Below are positions 14,671 through 22,845 of a DNA stretch of 64,000 bases, in pieces (the stretch's first letter is position 1; each line of letters starts with the position of its first letter). The notes under the pieces were generated by a model. That model saw nothing but the letters and a program-made list of their open reading frames with translations, was not told where the DNA came from and ran no database searches. This DNA is from an uncultured Christensenella sp. GTDB taxonomy: Bacteria; Bacillota; Clostridia; Christensenellales; Borkfalkiaceae. The stretch spans positions 164,148-228,147 of the forward strand of contig CAJTPJ010000001.1 of NCBI GenBank assembly GCA_910578145.1, read 5' to 3'. Position numbers and translations under genes: made by a program.

Positions 14671-15687
14671 ATGGCAAATGTAAAAGTTGCAATCAACGGA
14701 TTCGGTCGTATTGGCCGTCTTGCGTTTAGGCAGATGTTCGACGCAGAGGGCTATGAAATCGTAGCTATTAACGACTTGACAAGCCCCAAAATGCTTGCTC
14801 ATCTCCTTAAGTACGATTCTGCACAGGGCAGATATAAGTACTGCGATTCCGTTGTTGCGGGTGAAGATTCTATCACCGTAAACGGCAAAACGATTAAGAT
14901 TTATGCAGAAAAAGACGCTGCTAATCTTCCTTGGGCTAAGCACAACGTAGACGTAGTGCTCGAGTGCACCGGTTTCTATTGCTCCAAGGAAAAGGCTTCC
15001 GCTCATATCAAAGCGGGCGCTAAAAAGTGCGTTATTTCCGCACCCGCAGGCAATGATTTACCTACCGTAGTTTACAGCGTTAACGAAAAAACCTTGAAAG
15101 CAAGCGACACCGTTATTTCCGCTGCAAGCTGTACCACCAACTGCCTTGCGCCTATGGCTGACACTTTAAACAAGCTCAGCAAAATCAAAAAAGGCTATAT
15201 GACCACTATCCACGCTTATACCGGCGACCAGATGGTTCTTGACGGTCCTCACCGCAAAGGCGATTTGAGAAGGGCAAGAGCTGCTGCCGTAAATATCGTT
15301 CCCAACTCCACGGGCGCGGCAAAAGCAATAGGTTTGGTTATTCCCGAACTTAACGGCGTACTTGACGGTTGCGCACAGCGCGTTCCCGTTCCTACCGGTT
15401 CGCTTACCCAGCTTATCGCTGTTTGCGAAGGCGAAGTAGACGCAAAAGCAGTTAACGAAGCAATGAAAGCCGCTTCGTCCGCTTCTTACGGCTATACCGA
15501 AGAAGAAATCGTTTCTTCCGATATCATCGGTATGAGCTACGGTTCGCTTTTCGACGCTACGCAGACCAAGTGTATGCCCCTCGGCGACGGAACTACGCTT
15601 GTAAAAGTCGTTTCCTGGTACGACAACGAAAATTCTTACACTTCGCAGATGGTAAGAACTATCAAATACTTCGCAGAATTGAAGTAA
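14671..15687 (+). CDS. gap: Glyceraldehyde-3-phosphate dehydrogenase
   Basis: A 338-residue type I GAPDH that oxidises glyceraldehyde-3-phosphate to 1,3-bisphosphoglycerate with NAD+. The N-terminal GFGRIGRLAF is the dinucleotide-binding loop, SAASCTTNCLAP holds the catalytic Cys (near residue 153), and GAAKAIGLVIPELNG and WYDNENSYT are family signatures. The residue after the second strand is Asp (AINDL), favouring NAD+. Ribosome site GGAGGA lies 12 bases upstream. It is a single-gene unit with its own promoter and terminator, divergent from fba. Confidence 0.97.
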   Translation: MANVKVAINGFGRIGRLAFRQMFDAEGYEIVAINDLTSPKMLAHLLKYDSAQGRYKYCDSVVAGEDSITVNGKTIKIYAEKDAANLPWAKHNVDVVLECTGFYCSKEKASAHIKAGAKKCVISAPAGNDLPTVVYSVNEKTLKASDTVISAASCTTNCLAPMADTLNKLSKIKKGYMTTIHAYTGDQMVLDGPHRKGDLRRARAAAVNIVPNSTGAAKAIGLVIPELNGVLDGCAQRVPVPTGSLTQLIAVCEGEVDAKAVNEAMKAASSASYGYTEEEIVSSDIIGMSYGSLFDATQTKCMPLGDGTTLVKVVSWYDNENSYTSQMVRTIKYFAELK

Positions 15688-15701
15688 TTTAAATTAAAAT
15701 T

Positions 15702-15733
15702 TAGCCCCGTGGTTTTCCGCGGGGCTTATTTTA
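15702..15733 (+). terminator. Terminator of gap
   Basis: A 10-bp stem (AGCCCCG core, 15703-15712 with 15717-15726) and a TTTT loop, followed by a T-rich tract. Confidence 0.8.
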
Positions 15734-15735
15734 TA

Positions 15736-15766
15736 CGAAAAATCCACCTGCAAAAGCAGGTGGATT
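15736..15766 (-). terminator. Terminator of ychF
   Basis: An 11-bp stem (15741-15751 with 15756-15766); on the minus strand it runs into TTTTTC, 26 bases after the ychF stop. It may also back up the gap terminator. Confidence 0.8.
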
Positions 15767-15791
15767 ATATTTTAAAATTTTTTATCTGCGT

Positions 15792-16892
15792 TTATACGTT
15801 AAACCTGAAAAGCACCACGTCGCCGTCCTTAATAACGTATTCCTTGCCTTCCGAGCGTACTTTGCCCTTTTCGCGCGCGCCGTTGTAGCCGTTGCAGGCC
15901 AAAAGCGTTTGCCACTCAACTACTTCCGCGCGGATAAACCCTTTTTCAAAGTCGCTGTGAATTTTGCCCGCAGCCTGCGGCGCTTTAGTGCCGTTAACGA
16001 TAGTCCAGGCACGCGTTTCCTTTTCGCCGGCGGTGAGGTAGGAGATAAGTCCCAAAAGCGCGTAACTCTTTTTAATAAGCCTGTTAAGCCCGCTTTCTTC
16101 AAGCCCAAGCTCCTGCAAAAACATAGCGCACTCGTCGGGGGGCATAAGAGAAAGTTCTTCCTCGGTTTTAGCGCATATAACCAGCACCTCGCTGCCCTCT
16201 TTTGCTGCGTATTCTTTAACTTTACCTACCAAAGCAATTTCGTTTTCGTCCTTGCCCATATCAAATTCCGATATGTTTGCCGCGTAAATTACGGGCTTGT
16301 CGGTAAGCAGAAACAGATTTTCCATTAACGGTTTTTCTTCGTCTGAAACGGCGAAAAGCCTTGCGGGCTTTTCATCTGCCAAATGCTTTTCAAGCCTTTC
16401 CAAAAATTCAAATTCAACCGCGGCTTCTTTATTTGAACCGCCGCGCGCAACGTTGCGTATTCTGTCCTGACGCTTGTTAACCGCCTCGATATCGGCGAGA
16501 ATAAGCTCAAGAGTAATAGTCTGAATGTCCGAAATGGGGTCAATTTTATTGTTTACGTGCGTAATATTCTCGTCCTCGAAACAACGCACCACGTGTACTA
16601 TAGCGTCGCACTCGCGCACGTGAGATAAAAATTTGTTTCCCAATCCCTCGCCGCGGGAAGCGCCTTTAACAAGCCCCGCAATGTCTACGAATTCCACGAT
16701 AGCGGGAGTAACCTTTTTGCTTTGGTACAGTGCGGCAAGTTTGTCAAGCCGCTCGTCGGGCACCGCAACCACGCCTACGTTAGGTTCTATAGTGCAAAAA
16801 GGGTAGTTGGCGGCTTCCGCGCCTGCGTGCGTAATAGCGTTAAACAAAGTAGACTTACCCACGTTGGGAAGTCCCACAACACCTAATTTCAT
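15792..16892 (-). CDS. ychF: Redox-regulated ATPase YchF (OBG family)
   Basis: A 366-residue P-loop protein of the Obg family that hydrolyses ATP rather than GTP and associates with ribosomes. Walker A is GLPNVGKSTLF at residues 6-16, switch region FVDIAGLVKGAS, and the G4 position reads NISE in place of NKxD, the feature that shifts specificity to ATP. A central helical insertion follows and the C-terminal TGS domain begins near residue 280 (YLTAGEKETRAW). Length matches the family (363). A ribosome site GAGG lies about 9 bases upstream. It stands alone. Confidence 0.95.
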   Translation of the reverse strand: MKLGVVGLPNVGKSTLFNAITHAGAEAANYPFCTIEPNVGVVAVPDERLDKLAALYQSKKVTPAIVEFVDIAGLVKGASRGEGLGNKFLSHVRECDAIVHVVRCFEDENITHVNNKIDPISDIQTITLELILADIEAVNKRQDRIRNVARGGSNKEAAVEFEFLERLEKHLADEKPARLFAVSDEEKPLMENLFLLTDKPVIYAANISEFDMGKDENEIALVGKVKEYAAKEGSEVLVICAKTEEELSLMPPDECAMFLQELGLEESGLNRLIKKSYALLGLISYLTAGEKETRAWTIVNGTKAPQAAGKIHSDFEKGFIRAEVVEWQTLLACNGYNGAREKGKVRSEGKEYVIKDGDVVLFRFNV

Positions 16893-16968
16893 TTATTAAC
16901 CTCTAAACAATTATGTAAATATTTTAGCATAGCCGCAAAATTTAAGCAAACTTTACCGCGTATTTGTT

Positions 16969-17003
16969 TTGATTATTTTTAAATTTATATTATAATTTTG
17001 ATT
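16969..17003 (+). promoter_or_regulatory. argS promoter placed for a leaderless transcript
   Basis: TTGATT (16969-16974), 16-base spacer, perfect TATAAT (16991-16996), then seven bases before the ATG at 17004. No Shine-Dalgarno sequence is present. Confidence 0.6.
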
Positions 17004-18671
17004 ATGGATTATCGTGAGTATATAGCAAACAAACTCAACACAAACGGAGTGGAAGCCGCTGATATCGCGCTTCCTCCCAATTCCGAAATGGGCGACTACG
17101 CTTTGCCGTGCTTTAAACTTGCAAAAGTAATGCGCAAAAGCCCCGTAATGATAGCGGAGGAGCTGAAAAACGGCTTTGTATGCGACGGGGTAATAAGCGA
17201 AGTTTCCGCCGTAAACGGCTATCTTAATTTTAAAATAAACAAAACGGGGCTGTCATCGTCGGTAATAAGCGAAATTTTGGCAAGCGGAGCGGACTACGGT
17301 TCGTCACGGCTTGGCACGGGCAAAACGGTTTGTATTGACTATTCGTCCGTAAATATCGCTAAACCTTTCCATATAGGGCACCTTTCAACAACCGTGCTGG
17401 GCGGCGCGCTGTATAAAATTTATAAGTTTCTCGGCTACAACGTAGTAGGCATAAACCATTTGGGCGACTACGGCACGCAGTTTGGCAAGCTGATATGCGC
17501 TTACAAAAAATGGGGTGACCGCGACGAGGTGCAAAAGGGCGGCATACACGCGATAAACGCGCTATACGTGCGGTTTAACGAACAAGCCGACGAGCAAATG
17601 GAAGCCGAAGCGCGCGAGTATTTTAGGCTTATAGAAAGCGGCGATAAAGAGGCAAACGAGCTTTTCGATTGGTTTAAATCGCTTACTCTCGAATACGTTA
17701 AAAGCATTTACTGTAAATTGAATATAACTTTCGACAGCTACGCCGGCGAACGGTTTTACACCGATAAAATGCAGCCCGTAATAGACGAACTGCGCGAAAA
17801 AAACTTGATTAAAACCAGCGAAGGCGCGCAAATAGTAGACCTTGAGCCATACGGTATGCCCCCTTGCCTTATACTGCGTTCAGACGGCGCTTCGCTTTAC
17901 GCCACGCGCGATTTAGCCGCGGCTATATACCGCAAAAACACGTACGATTTTTATAAGTGCCTGTACGTGGTGGCTTATCAGCAAAATTTGCATTTCAAGC
18001 AGTTTTTTAAGGTTTTAGAGCTTATGGGCAAGCCTTGGGCTAAGGACTTGGTGCACGTTGCGTACGGAATGGTTTCGCTTGAAGACGGCGCAATGTCAAC
18101 TCGTAAAGGCAAAGTCGTTTGGCTTGAAGACGTAATAAATAAATGCGTCGAAAAGGCGTACGCGGTTATAGACGAAAAAAATCCCGAACTTGAGGATAAG
18201 CACGATATTGCGCAAACGGTAGGGCTTGGCGCGGTTATCTTCGGCGCGCTTTACAATAACAAAATAAAGGACGTTACTTTCTCTTACGACAAGGTTTTAA
18301 GTTTTGAAGGGGAAACCAGCGTTTACGTTCAATATACTTGCGCAAGGGCAAATTCCGTGCTTGCGAAAAGCGGTAAAAAAATTGAATTGCCCCCCGAATA
18401 TGTGCCGAATAACGTAGAATTCGAGGTTGTAAAAGCGCTTGCCGCGTTCCCTCAAACGGTATGTGACGCCGCGGAAAAATACGAGCCCTCGCTTATTGCA
18501 AGGTACGCCGTGGATTTGGCGCAGAAGTACAATAAATTTTATATAGAATGTAAAATTTTGACAGCTGAGGGAGAAGTTAAAGATTATAGGCTGGCGCTTA
18601 CCAAAGCCGTGCATACCGCGCTTTCAAACGCGCTTGCGCTGTTGGGAATAGGCGTTCCCGAAAAAATGTAG
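17004..18671 (+). CDS. argS: Arginyl-tRNA synthetase
   Basis: A 555-residue class I synthetase that charges tRNA-Arg. Visible: an N-terminal Add-1 type domain, PFHIGHLSTT with the HIGH motif (about residue 120), and MSTRKGKVVW in the KMSKS position (about residue 370), followed by the DALR anticodon-binding domain (SVYVQYTCARA onward). Length is slightly short of the usual 560-580. The ATG at 17004 is preferred to the TTG at 16998 because TATAAT at 16991-16996 would place transcription start at or next to the ATG. The next gene begins one base after the stop, so the two form an operon. Confidence 0.95.
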   Translation: MDYREYIANKLNTNGVEAADIALPPNSEMGDYALPCFKLAKVMRKSPVMIAEELKNGFVCDGVISEVSAVNGYLNFKINKTGLSSSVISEILASGADYGSSRLGTGKTVCIDYSSVNIAKPFHIGHLSTTVLGGALYKIYKFLGYNVVGINHLGDYGTQFGKLICAYKKWGDRDEVQKGGIHAINALYVRFNEQADEQMEAEAREYFRLIESGDKEANELFDWFKSLTLEYVKSIYCKLNITFDSYAGERFYTDKMQPVIDELREKNLIKTSEGAQIVDLEPYGMPPCLILRSDGASLYATRDLAAAIYRKNTYDFYKCLYVVAYQQNLHFKQFFKVLELMGKPWAKDLVHVAYGMVSLEDGAMSTRKGKVVWLEDVINKCVEKAYAVIDEKNPELEDKHDIAQTVGLGAVIFGALYNNKIKDVTFSYDKVLSFEGETSVYVQYTCARANSVLAKSGKKIELPPEYVPNNVEFEVVKALAAFPQTVCDAAEKYEPSLIARYAVDLAQKYNKFYIECKILTAEGEVKDYRLALTKAVHTALSNALALLGIGVPEKM

Positions 18672-18672
18672 T

Positions 18673-19323
18673 ATGACGAAATTAATAATTTTCGACCTGG
18701 ACGGAACTTTGCTTGACACCTCGCGCGATATTCACAAGGCTTTAAACGATACCCTTAAAAGTTACGGCGTGCCTGAAATTTCGCTTGAAAATACCCTTAA
18801 ATTCGTTGGAAACGGCGCAAGAAAACTTATAGAAAGGGCGCTGGGTGAAAACTACGGGCACTTGTTGGAAAGCGTTTATAAAGATTATCTCGTTAACTTT
18901 GCGGGTTGCGGAAACGCCTTAACGTCGCTTTACGGTTACGAGAGCGAAGCGCTTAAAAACTTTGCGGCGGCGGGCGTTAAACTTGCAATAGTCACCAATA
19001 AACCGCAAGACGCAACCGATATAGTTTGCGCTCAATACCTTTCGGAGTTTGGGTTTGAGCTCATCGTAGGACAGTGCGACGGCGCGCCTTTAAAGCCCGA
19101 CCCTTCTTCAACGCTGGAAATAATAAATAAGTTAGCAGTTGAAAAGGAAAATTGCCTGTTCGTTGGCGACGGGGAAACGGATATAGCCACGGCTCGCGCC
19201 GCGGGTATAAAATGTATCTCGGCACTTTGGGGTTACAGAAGCAGAAAACAACTTGAAGAGGCGGGCGGAAAAACTTTTGCAAGCGACTTCCGCCAGCTTG
19301 AAAAAATGGTGTTGGAATTTTGA
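18673..19323 (+). CDS. HAD-family phosphatase, phosphoglycolate phosphatase-like
   Basis: A 216-residue HAD hydrolase. Motif I FDLDGTLLDT (residues 5-14) gives the nucleophile and acid Asp, motif II is VTNKP (Thr near 110), the motif III Lys lies in KPDPSS, and motif IV is FVGDGETDIATA. The helical cap (residues 16-90) places it in the Gph/PGP/beta-phosphoglucomutase subgroup. Substrate is not determinable; phosphoglycolate or other small phosphate esters are likely. It begins one base after argS and is co-transcribed with it, with no obvious own ribosome site. Confidence 0.88.
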   Translation: MTKLIIFDLDGTLLDTSRDIHKALNDTLKSYGVPEISLENTLKFVGNGARKLIERALGENYGHLLESVYKDYLVNFAGCGNALTSLYGYESEALKNFAAAGVKLAIVTNKPQDATDIVCAQYLSEFGFELIVGQCDGAPLKPDPSSTLEIINKLAVEKENCLFVGDGETDIATARAAGIKCISALWGYRSRKQLEEAGGKTFASDFRQLEKMVLEF

Positions 19324-19351
19324 AAATTTAAAGAAACGTTTGAGTATTTTA

Positions 19352-19380
19352 TTGATATTTAAGCGTGGATATGTTATAAT
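19352..19380 (+). promoter_or_regulatory. Rubrerythrin promoter
   Basis: TTGATA (19352-19357), 17-base spacer, perfect TATAAT (19375-19380). Confidence 0.7.
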
Positions 19381-19420
19381 CAAAGCATAGAAAATCTATT
19401 TTAGGAGTGTTATAAATTAT

Positions 19421-19948
19421 ATGAAAAAATGTGCTGTATGCGGTGAAATCGTAGAAGACGGCGTTGAAGTTTGTCCCGTTTGCAAGGCGAAGAAATTCGT
19501 TCCCGTAACAAACGACAATAAGTTTGCTTGCGAGCATATCGTAGGCGACGGTAAAGTTGAAAACGAAGAGATAATGGAAGGGCTTCGCGCGAATTTCGCC
19601 GGCGAATGCACCGAAGTAGGTATGTACCTTGCAATGGCAAGAGTTGCAGACCGCGAGGGATATCCCGAAATTGCGGAAGCGTACAAGCGTTACGCTTATG
19701 AAGAAGCTGAGCACGCTGCAAAGTTTGCAGAGCTTTTGGGCGAAGTTGTCACCACTTCCACGCAAAAGAACCTTGAACTTCGCGTAGCTGCGGAAACGGG
19801 CGCTTGCGAAGGCAAACTTTCTATCGCAAAACTTGCTAAACAGCTTGGTTACGACGCTATTCACGATACCGTACACGAAATGGCAAAGGACGAAGCCAGA
19901 CACGGCGCAGGCTTTGCAGGATTATTGAAGAGATATTTCGGTAAATAA
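19421..19948 (+). CDS. Reverse rubrerythrin (N-terminal rubredoxin-like domain)
   Basis: A 175-residue non-haem iron protein. Two CxxC pairs (CAVC at 4-7 and CPVC at 20-23) form a rubredoxin-like Fe site at the N-terminus, and a ferritin-like four-helix domain follows (ANFAGECTEVGMY, YEEAEHAAKF, ETGACEGKL, KDEARHGAGF) with Glu/His di-iron ligands. This domain order is the reverse of classical rubrerythrin and matches the oxygen- and peroxide-reducing reverse rubrerythrins known from clostridia. The spacing between the two Cys pairs is shorter than in a full rubredoxin. Its role is peroxide and oxygen detoxification with electrons from NADH via partner proteins. Ribosome site TAGGAG lies 13 bases upstream. 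Confidence 0.92.
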   Translation: MKKCAVCGEIVEDGVEVCPVCKAKKFVPVTNDNKFACEHIVGDGKVENEEIMEGLRANFAGECTEVGMYLAMARVADREGYPEIAEAYKRYAYEEAEHAAKFAELLGEVVTTSTQKNLELRVAAETGACEGKLSIAKLAKQLGYDAIHDTVHEMAKDEARHGAGFAGLLKRYFGK

Positions 19949-19978
19949 TTAAAAATAAATTTAATTTTTGAAGTAATT

Positions 19979-20012
19979 AAAACGCGGACGAAACTTTTCG
20001 TCCGCGTTTTTC
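19979..20012 (+). terminator. Terminator of the rubrerythrin gene
   Basis: A long stem (AAAACGCGGACGAAA with its complement, 19979 to about 20010) ends in a T run. Confidence 0.85.
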
Positions 20013-20084
20013 ATATTATAAAGTATGGATAGCGCAAGGGGGAAAACCTTTGCCTATAACTTAAGAAAAAGGACAGAAGTACAA

Positions 20085-20465
20085 ATGTGTAATAATTGTA
20101 ACCACTGTAATCACTGTAACGATTGCAACAGACACTGCTGCTGTGGAATTTTAAACTTGCTTTTCGGCTGTAACTGTGGCTGTAATAACCGTTGCGGTTG
20201 CGGCAGATGCGGTAACGGCAGAAATAACGACTGCGGTTGTCGCAATAACGACTGCGACTGCGGTTGCGGGCGTAGCAACAGGGAGGGCAGAAACGGTTGC
20301 GGCTGTAACAACGGTTGCTACAACTGTTGCCATAACCGAAACAACCATAACTGCGGCTATATAGACAGCTACTACGCGGCACAGTATTGCTTAAATACTA
20401 ACTGTTGCGGTAGGGACGACTGGTTCTCGTACCATACCTCAGGCTGCGGCTGTAATCGTTTCTGA
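20085..20465 (+). CDS. Cysteine/asparagine/glycine-rich small protein
   Basis: A 126-residue protein in which about 30 residues are Cys, with many Asn and Gly, in CNC/CGC/CxxC runs. A short hydrophobic segment GILNLLFG sits near residue 22. The ATG at 20085 is chosen because AAGGACAG precedes it by about 10 bases and the Cys-rich pattern starts at residue 2; the upstream in-frame ATG at 20025 lies in the terminator/leader. High Cys content suggests a spore-coat-like cross-linked protein or metal-binding (metallothionein-like) protein; neither is proven. Synonymous codon choice supports this strand and frame: Cys codons alternate between TGC and TGT. Confidence 0.7.
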   Translation: MCNNCNHCNHCNDCNRHCCCGILNLLFGCNCGCNNRCGCGRCGNGRNNDCGCRNNDCDCGCGRSNREGRNGCGCNNGCYNCCHNRNNHNCGYIDSYYAAQYCLNTNCCGRDDWFSYHTSGCGCNRF

Positions 20466-20476
20466 TTTTTTAAATT

Positions 20477-20513
20477 AGGGTATTCCCCGCGGGGGAATAC
20501 CCTTAATTTTTTT
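20477..20513 (+). terminator. Terminator of the Cys-rich gene
   Basis: A perfect 12-bp stem (20477-20488 with 20492-20503), loop GCG, followed by T7. Confidence 0.88.
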
Positions 20514-20528
20514 GCAGAAAATATTTTT

Positions 20529-21302
20529 ATGCAAAAAATTATAGAAACGTTTAAACTGTATTCCGATAAACGCTTTTCAACGATAGCGGGCACGCTGGTT
20601 TACTTTTTGCTTATGAGCATTGCGCCGTTTACACTATGGCTAACGCTCGTTTTCGGCAACGTGGACGTAGAAAGATTTCTTTCAAATGAGCTGTTTGAAA
20701 GCATAAGCCCGTTTTTGCGCTCGCTAAAGCATTCGGCTGAAAGCGCGGCAAGCGGCGCGGGGTTAATTTTTCTTGCAACTTCGCTGTATTCTTCCACAAA
20801 CTTTTTCTACCATTTAAGGCGAAGCGGAGAAATTATTTACGACAGCCCAAGGGTAAGGGGCGGGTTTAAACTTAGAATTTACTCTCTGGCGTTAATCGTT
20901 GCGGCAATTATTTTGGTTGCGGGAATTGCTGGCATTTCGGTTGTGGGTAACAAAATTATGGACGGATTTATGCCGTTTTTTATCTCCGACATAATTTCAG
21001 CCGTGTTTTTAACGGGGCTTGCCGTGGCGGTTGCGCTAGTGCTCAACCTTATAGCTTGTCCGTATAAAATGAAGCCGGAACAAGCTATAACGGGCAGTTT
21101 GCTTACCGCCGCGCTGTGGCTTATATTCTTTATAGGTTTCGGCGTATATATGCAGTTTGCCACCCCCGAACGCCTTTACGGCAAAATTGCTTCGGTTATT
21201 ATTTTTCTGCTTTGGTGTTATATAATGATGAACTGTTTGGTTATAGGAATGATAAAAAACGGTTTGCTTATGCCAAAACGCGTACAACTTAAAAAAATAT
21301 AA
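20529..21302 (+). CDS. YihY/BrkB-family membrane protein
   Basis: A 257-residue inner-membrane protein of the YihY/virulence factor BrkB family (once misassigned as RNase BN). About six membrane segments: residues 20-42, 75-95, 112-132, 145-165, 180-200 and 212-240. The family motif FSTIAGTLVYFLLMSIAPF (in part) at residues 16-34 is visible. It is somewhat shorter than typical members (270-300). Function of the family is unsettled; transport has been proposed. No Shine-Dalgarno site is evident and the start codon lies 16 bases after the T tract of the preceding terminator. Confidence 0.85.
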   Translation: MQKIIETFKLYSDKRFSTIAGTLVYFLLMSIAPFTLWLTLVFGNVDVERFLSNELFESISPFLRSLKHSAESAASGAGLIFLATSLYSSTNFFYHLRRSGEIIYDSPRVRGGFKLRIYSLALIVAAIILVAGIAGISVVGNKIMDGFMPFFISDIISAVFLTGLAVAVALVLNLIACPYKMKPEQAITGSLLTAALWLIFFIGFGVYMQFATPERLYGKIASVIIFLLWCYIMMNCLVIGMIKNGLLMPKRVQLKKI

Positions 21303-21305
21303 AAA

Positions 21306-21337
21306 CCCCCTCCGCAATGCGGAGGGGTAGTTTTTTT
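21306..21337. terminator. Bidirectional terminator
   Basis: A stem of CCCTCCGC/GCGGAGGG (21306-21327) with A5 on one side and T7 on the other, between the convergent yihY-like and degV-like genes. Confidence 0.88.
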
Positions 21338-22208
21338 AATATTTTACCGCGCAGGCAATGGCAAGCGCGCCCGGTCCGATATGGCAAGAAACGCTAAGCG
21401 ACAGCGGGTTTACAAACGTAATTTCTACGTTGGGAAAAACTTCGGCAAGTTCGGCTTTAAACTTTTCAGCTTCGGCAATGTTTTCCGTGTGCGCTATGCA
21501 AAGCGTCATTTTTCCAGCCGCAACCAAATCTTTAAACCTCGTTTCAAAATCGTTTTTAATTGCGTTTATCATAACCGATTTAGCTTTGGTAAGGGTGGTA
21601 ACTTTGGCAAATTGGTCAAGTTTTTCGCCCTGAATTTGAAGTACCGGCTTAATTTTAAGAAGAGTACCTATAAGGTAAACGGCTGGGGTGCATCTGCCGC
21701 CCTTTTTAAGGTATTTCAGCGTGTCCACCATAATGTAAATGCTTGACTGCATTTTGGTGCCCATTAGGTAATTATAAATTTCCTGCGCGCTTTTGCCTTC
21801 TTTTGCTAATTTCAACGCATCCATAGCGCTTTGACGCTGCGTAATTGAAATTCTTTGGTTGTCTACCACGAAAACTTTACCTTTAAACTGTTCCTCGGTC
21901 TGCGCGTAATGTTCAAGGGTATGGCAGGTTTCGGAAAGTCCGCTGGACATAGGAATATAAACTATTTCGTCGTATTGCTGCAACGCCTTAGCCCAAATTT
22001 CGCCAACGTCAACGGGATTTGGTTGCGAGGTGGAAACGCCCGCGTCGCCTTTTAGTTTTTCGTAAAACTGCTCTTGGCTTAAAGTCAAATCCTCAAAATA
22101 CAATTCGCCGTCTATAAGCACGGGCATAGGCACCACGTAAATACCAAGTTCTTTCGCTTCGTTCTGGGTTATGCCGCTGTTGCTGTCAGTTATTATCGCA
22201 GTTTTCAT
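21336..22208 (-). CDS. DegV family fatty-acid-binding protein
   Basis: A 290-residue DegV/FakB-like protein that binds a fatty acid for phosphorylation by a FakA-type kinase. Visible: N-terminal ITDSNSGIT with the carboxylate-binding residues, VSTSQPNP near residue 58, and PMSSGLSET near residue 90, all typical family motifs; KYLKKGGRC is also conserved. Length fits (280-290). Ribosome site CGGAG lies 9 bases before the ATG. No fakA kinase gene is seen beside it, so the partner must be elsewhere. Confidence 0.92.
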   Translation of the reverse strand: MKTAIITDSNSGITQNEAKELGIYVVPMPVLIDGELYFEDLTLSQEQFYEKLKGDAGVSTSQPNPVDVGEIWAKALQQYDEIVYIPMSSGLSETCHTLEHYAQTEEQFKGKVFVVDNQRISITQRQSAMDALKLAKEGKSAQEIYNYLMGTKMQSSIYIMVDTLKYLKKGGRCTPAVYLIGTLLKIKPVLQIQGEKLDQFAKVTTLTKAKSVMINAIKNDFETRFKDLVAAGKMTLCIAHTENIAEAEKFKAELAEVFPNVEITFVNPLSLSVSCHIGPGALAIACAVKY

Positions 22209-22425
22209 CGTTTTTCTCCGTAATATTATTTTTACGCATAAAATTTTACTTCATACAAGCGGCGTTAGTCAACACTTTTTGTAGCGTTGTTGAAAATATA
22301 AAAAATCAACCGCTTATTTTAAGTATTTTTATATATAAAATTATACGTTTTTTTAACGTTTAAGTCAAGATTTTATAAAAGGGAATACGCGTTTTTAAAA
22401 AAATTTAAAAACAGCTTAAAAACGC
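22209..22425. other. Non-coding gap before the tRNA-Ser unit
   Basis: AT-rich DNA without a credible frame. It should contain the minus-strand promoter of the DegV gene; no further structure stands out until the promoter at 22426. Confidence 0.4.
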
Positions 22426-22454
22426 TTGAAATTTATTAAGTTATGGTATAAAAT
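22426..22454 (+). promoter_or_regulatory. Promoter of the tRNA-Ser repeat unit
   Basis: TTGAAA (22426-22431), 17-base spacer, TAAAAT (22449-22454) within TGGTATAAAAT, which also offers an extended -10. Start would be near 22460, nine bases before the first repeat. Confidence 0.55.
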
Positions 22455-22468
22455 TAACGGGTAACTTT

Positions 22469-22644
22469 GAGATGGCGGAGTGGTAAGCACGAAACGTGCT
22501 TCGGTACGACGAACGCAGCGCGTCCGCCCACTTTCAAAACTTAATAATAAAACGCAGAGATGGCGGAGTGGCAAGCACGAAACGTGCTTCGGTACGACGA
22601 ACGCAGCGCGTCCGCCCACTCTCAAAACTTAATAATAAAACGCA
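22469..22644 (+). repeat. Two tandem 88-bp tRNA-Ser-derived units
   Basis: 22469-22556 and 22557-22644 are identical except for two T/C changes. Each unit begins with the sequence of the tRNA-Ser(CGA) 5' end (GAGATGGCGGAGTGG), then departs into a unique segment and ends with the same short flank (CTTAATAATAAAACGCA) that precedes the real tRNA at 22645. Each can fold: GAGA and GGCGGA close with TCTC (or TTTC) and TCCGCC, enclosing a hairpin AAGCACG-AAA-CGTGCTT. One base change (unit 1 TTTC, unit 2 TCTC) keeps the closing pair. They look like tRNA-like pseudo-units transcribed with the tRNA. Confidence 0.85.
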
Positions 22645-22729
22645 GAGATGGCGGAGTGGTCGAACGCGCACGACTCGAAATCGTGTTACGGGCAACTGTA
22701 CGGGGGTTCAAATCCCTCTCTCTGCGCCA
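22642..22729 (+). tRNA. tRNA-Ser, anticodon CGA
   Basis: An 88-nt class II tRNA with encoded CCA: acceptor GCAGAGA pairs with TCTCTGC, anticodon stem around loop CTCGAAA gives anticodon CGA (reads UCG), a long variable arm follows and the T-loop is TTCAAAT. Two tandem partial copies of its 5' region stand directly upstream. Confidence 0.95.
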
Positions 22730-22730
22730 A

Positions 22731-22764
22731 AAGGGACGCAAGTTGAACGCTTGCGCCTTTTTTA
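22731..22764 (+). terminator. Terminator after tRNA-Ser(CGA)
   Basis: An imperfect stem (CGCAAG with CTTGCG and flanking pairs) followed by T6. Confidence 0.7.
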
Positions 22765-22845
22765 TTTCAAGCAATAGCTTTAATATCTTTGTGTTTTTAA
22801 ACGGTCTGTGATATTATAAAGAAAAATTTTTAAGCGTGTCGTGCA

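Noticed and set aside
20111..20382. Other-frame proteins in the Cys-rich gene (Ala/Val/Thr-rich or Ser/Arg-rich)
   Set aside because: They arise from the repetitive TGC/AAC/GGC codons of the plus-strand gene read in other frames, without starts or ribosome sites.
22469..22644. A CRISPR array
   Set aside because: Only two units with no spacers of variable sequence, and homology to tRNA-Ser; no cas genes in the window.
22496..22811. Two protein frames across the tRNA-Ser repeats
   Set aside because: They cross the tandem tRNA-derived units and the tRNA gene itself, have no ribosome site and reflect only the 88-bp repeat in different frames.
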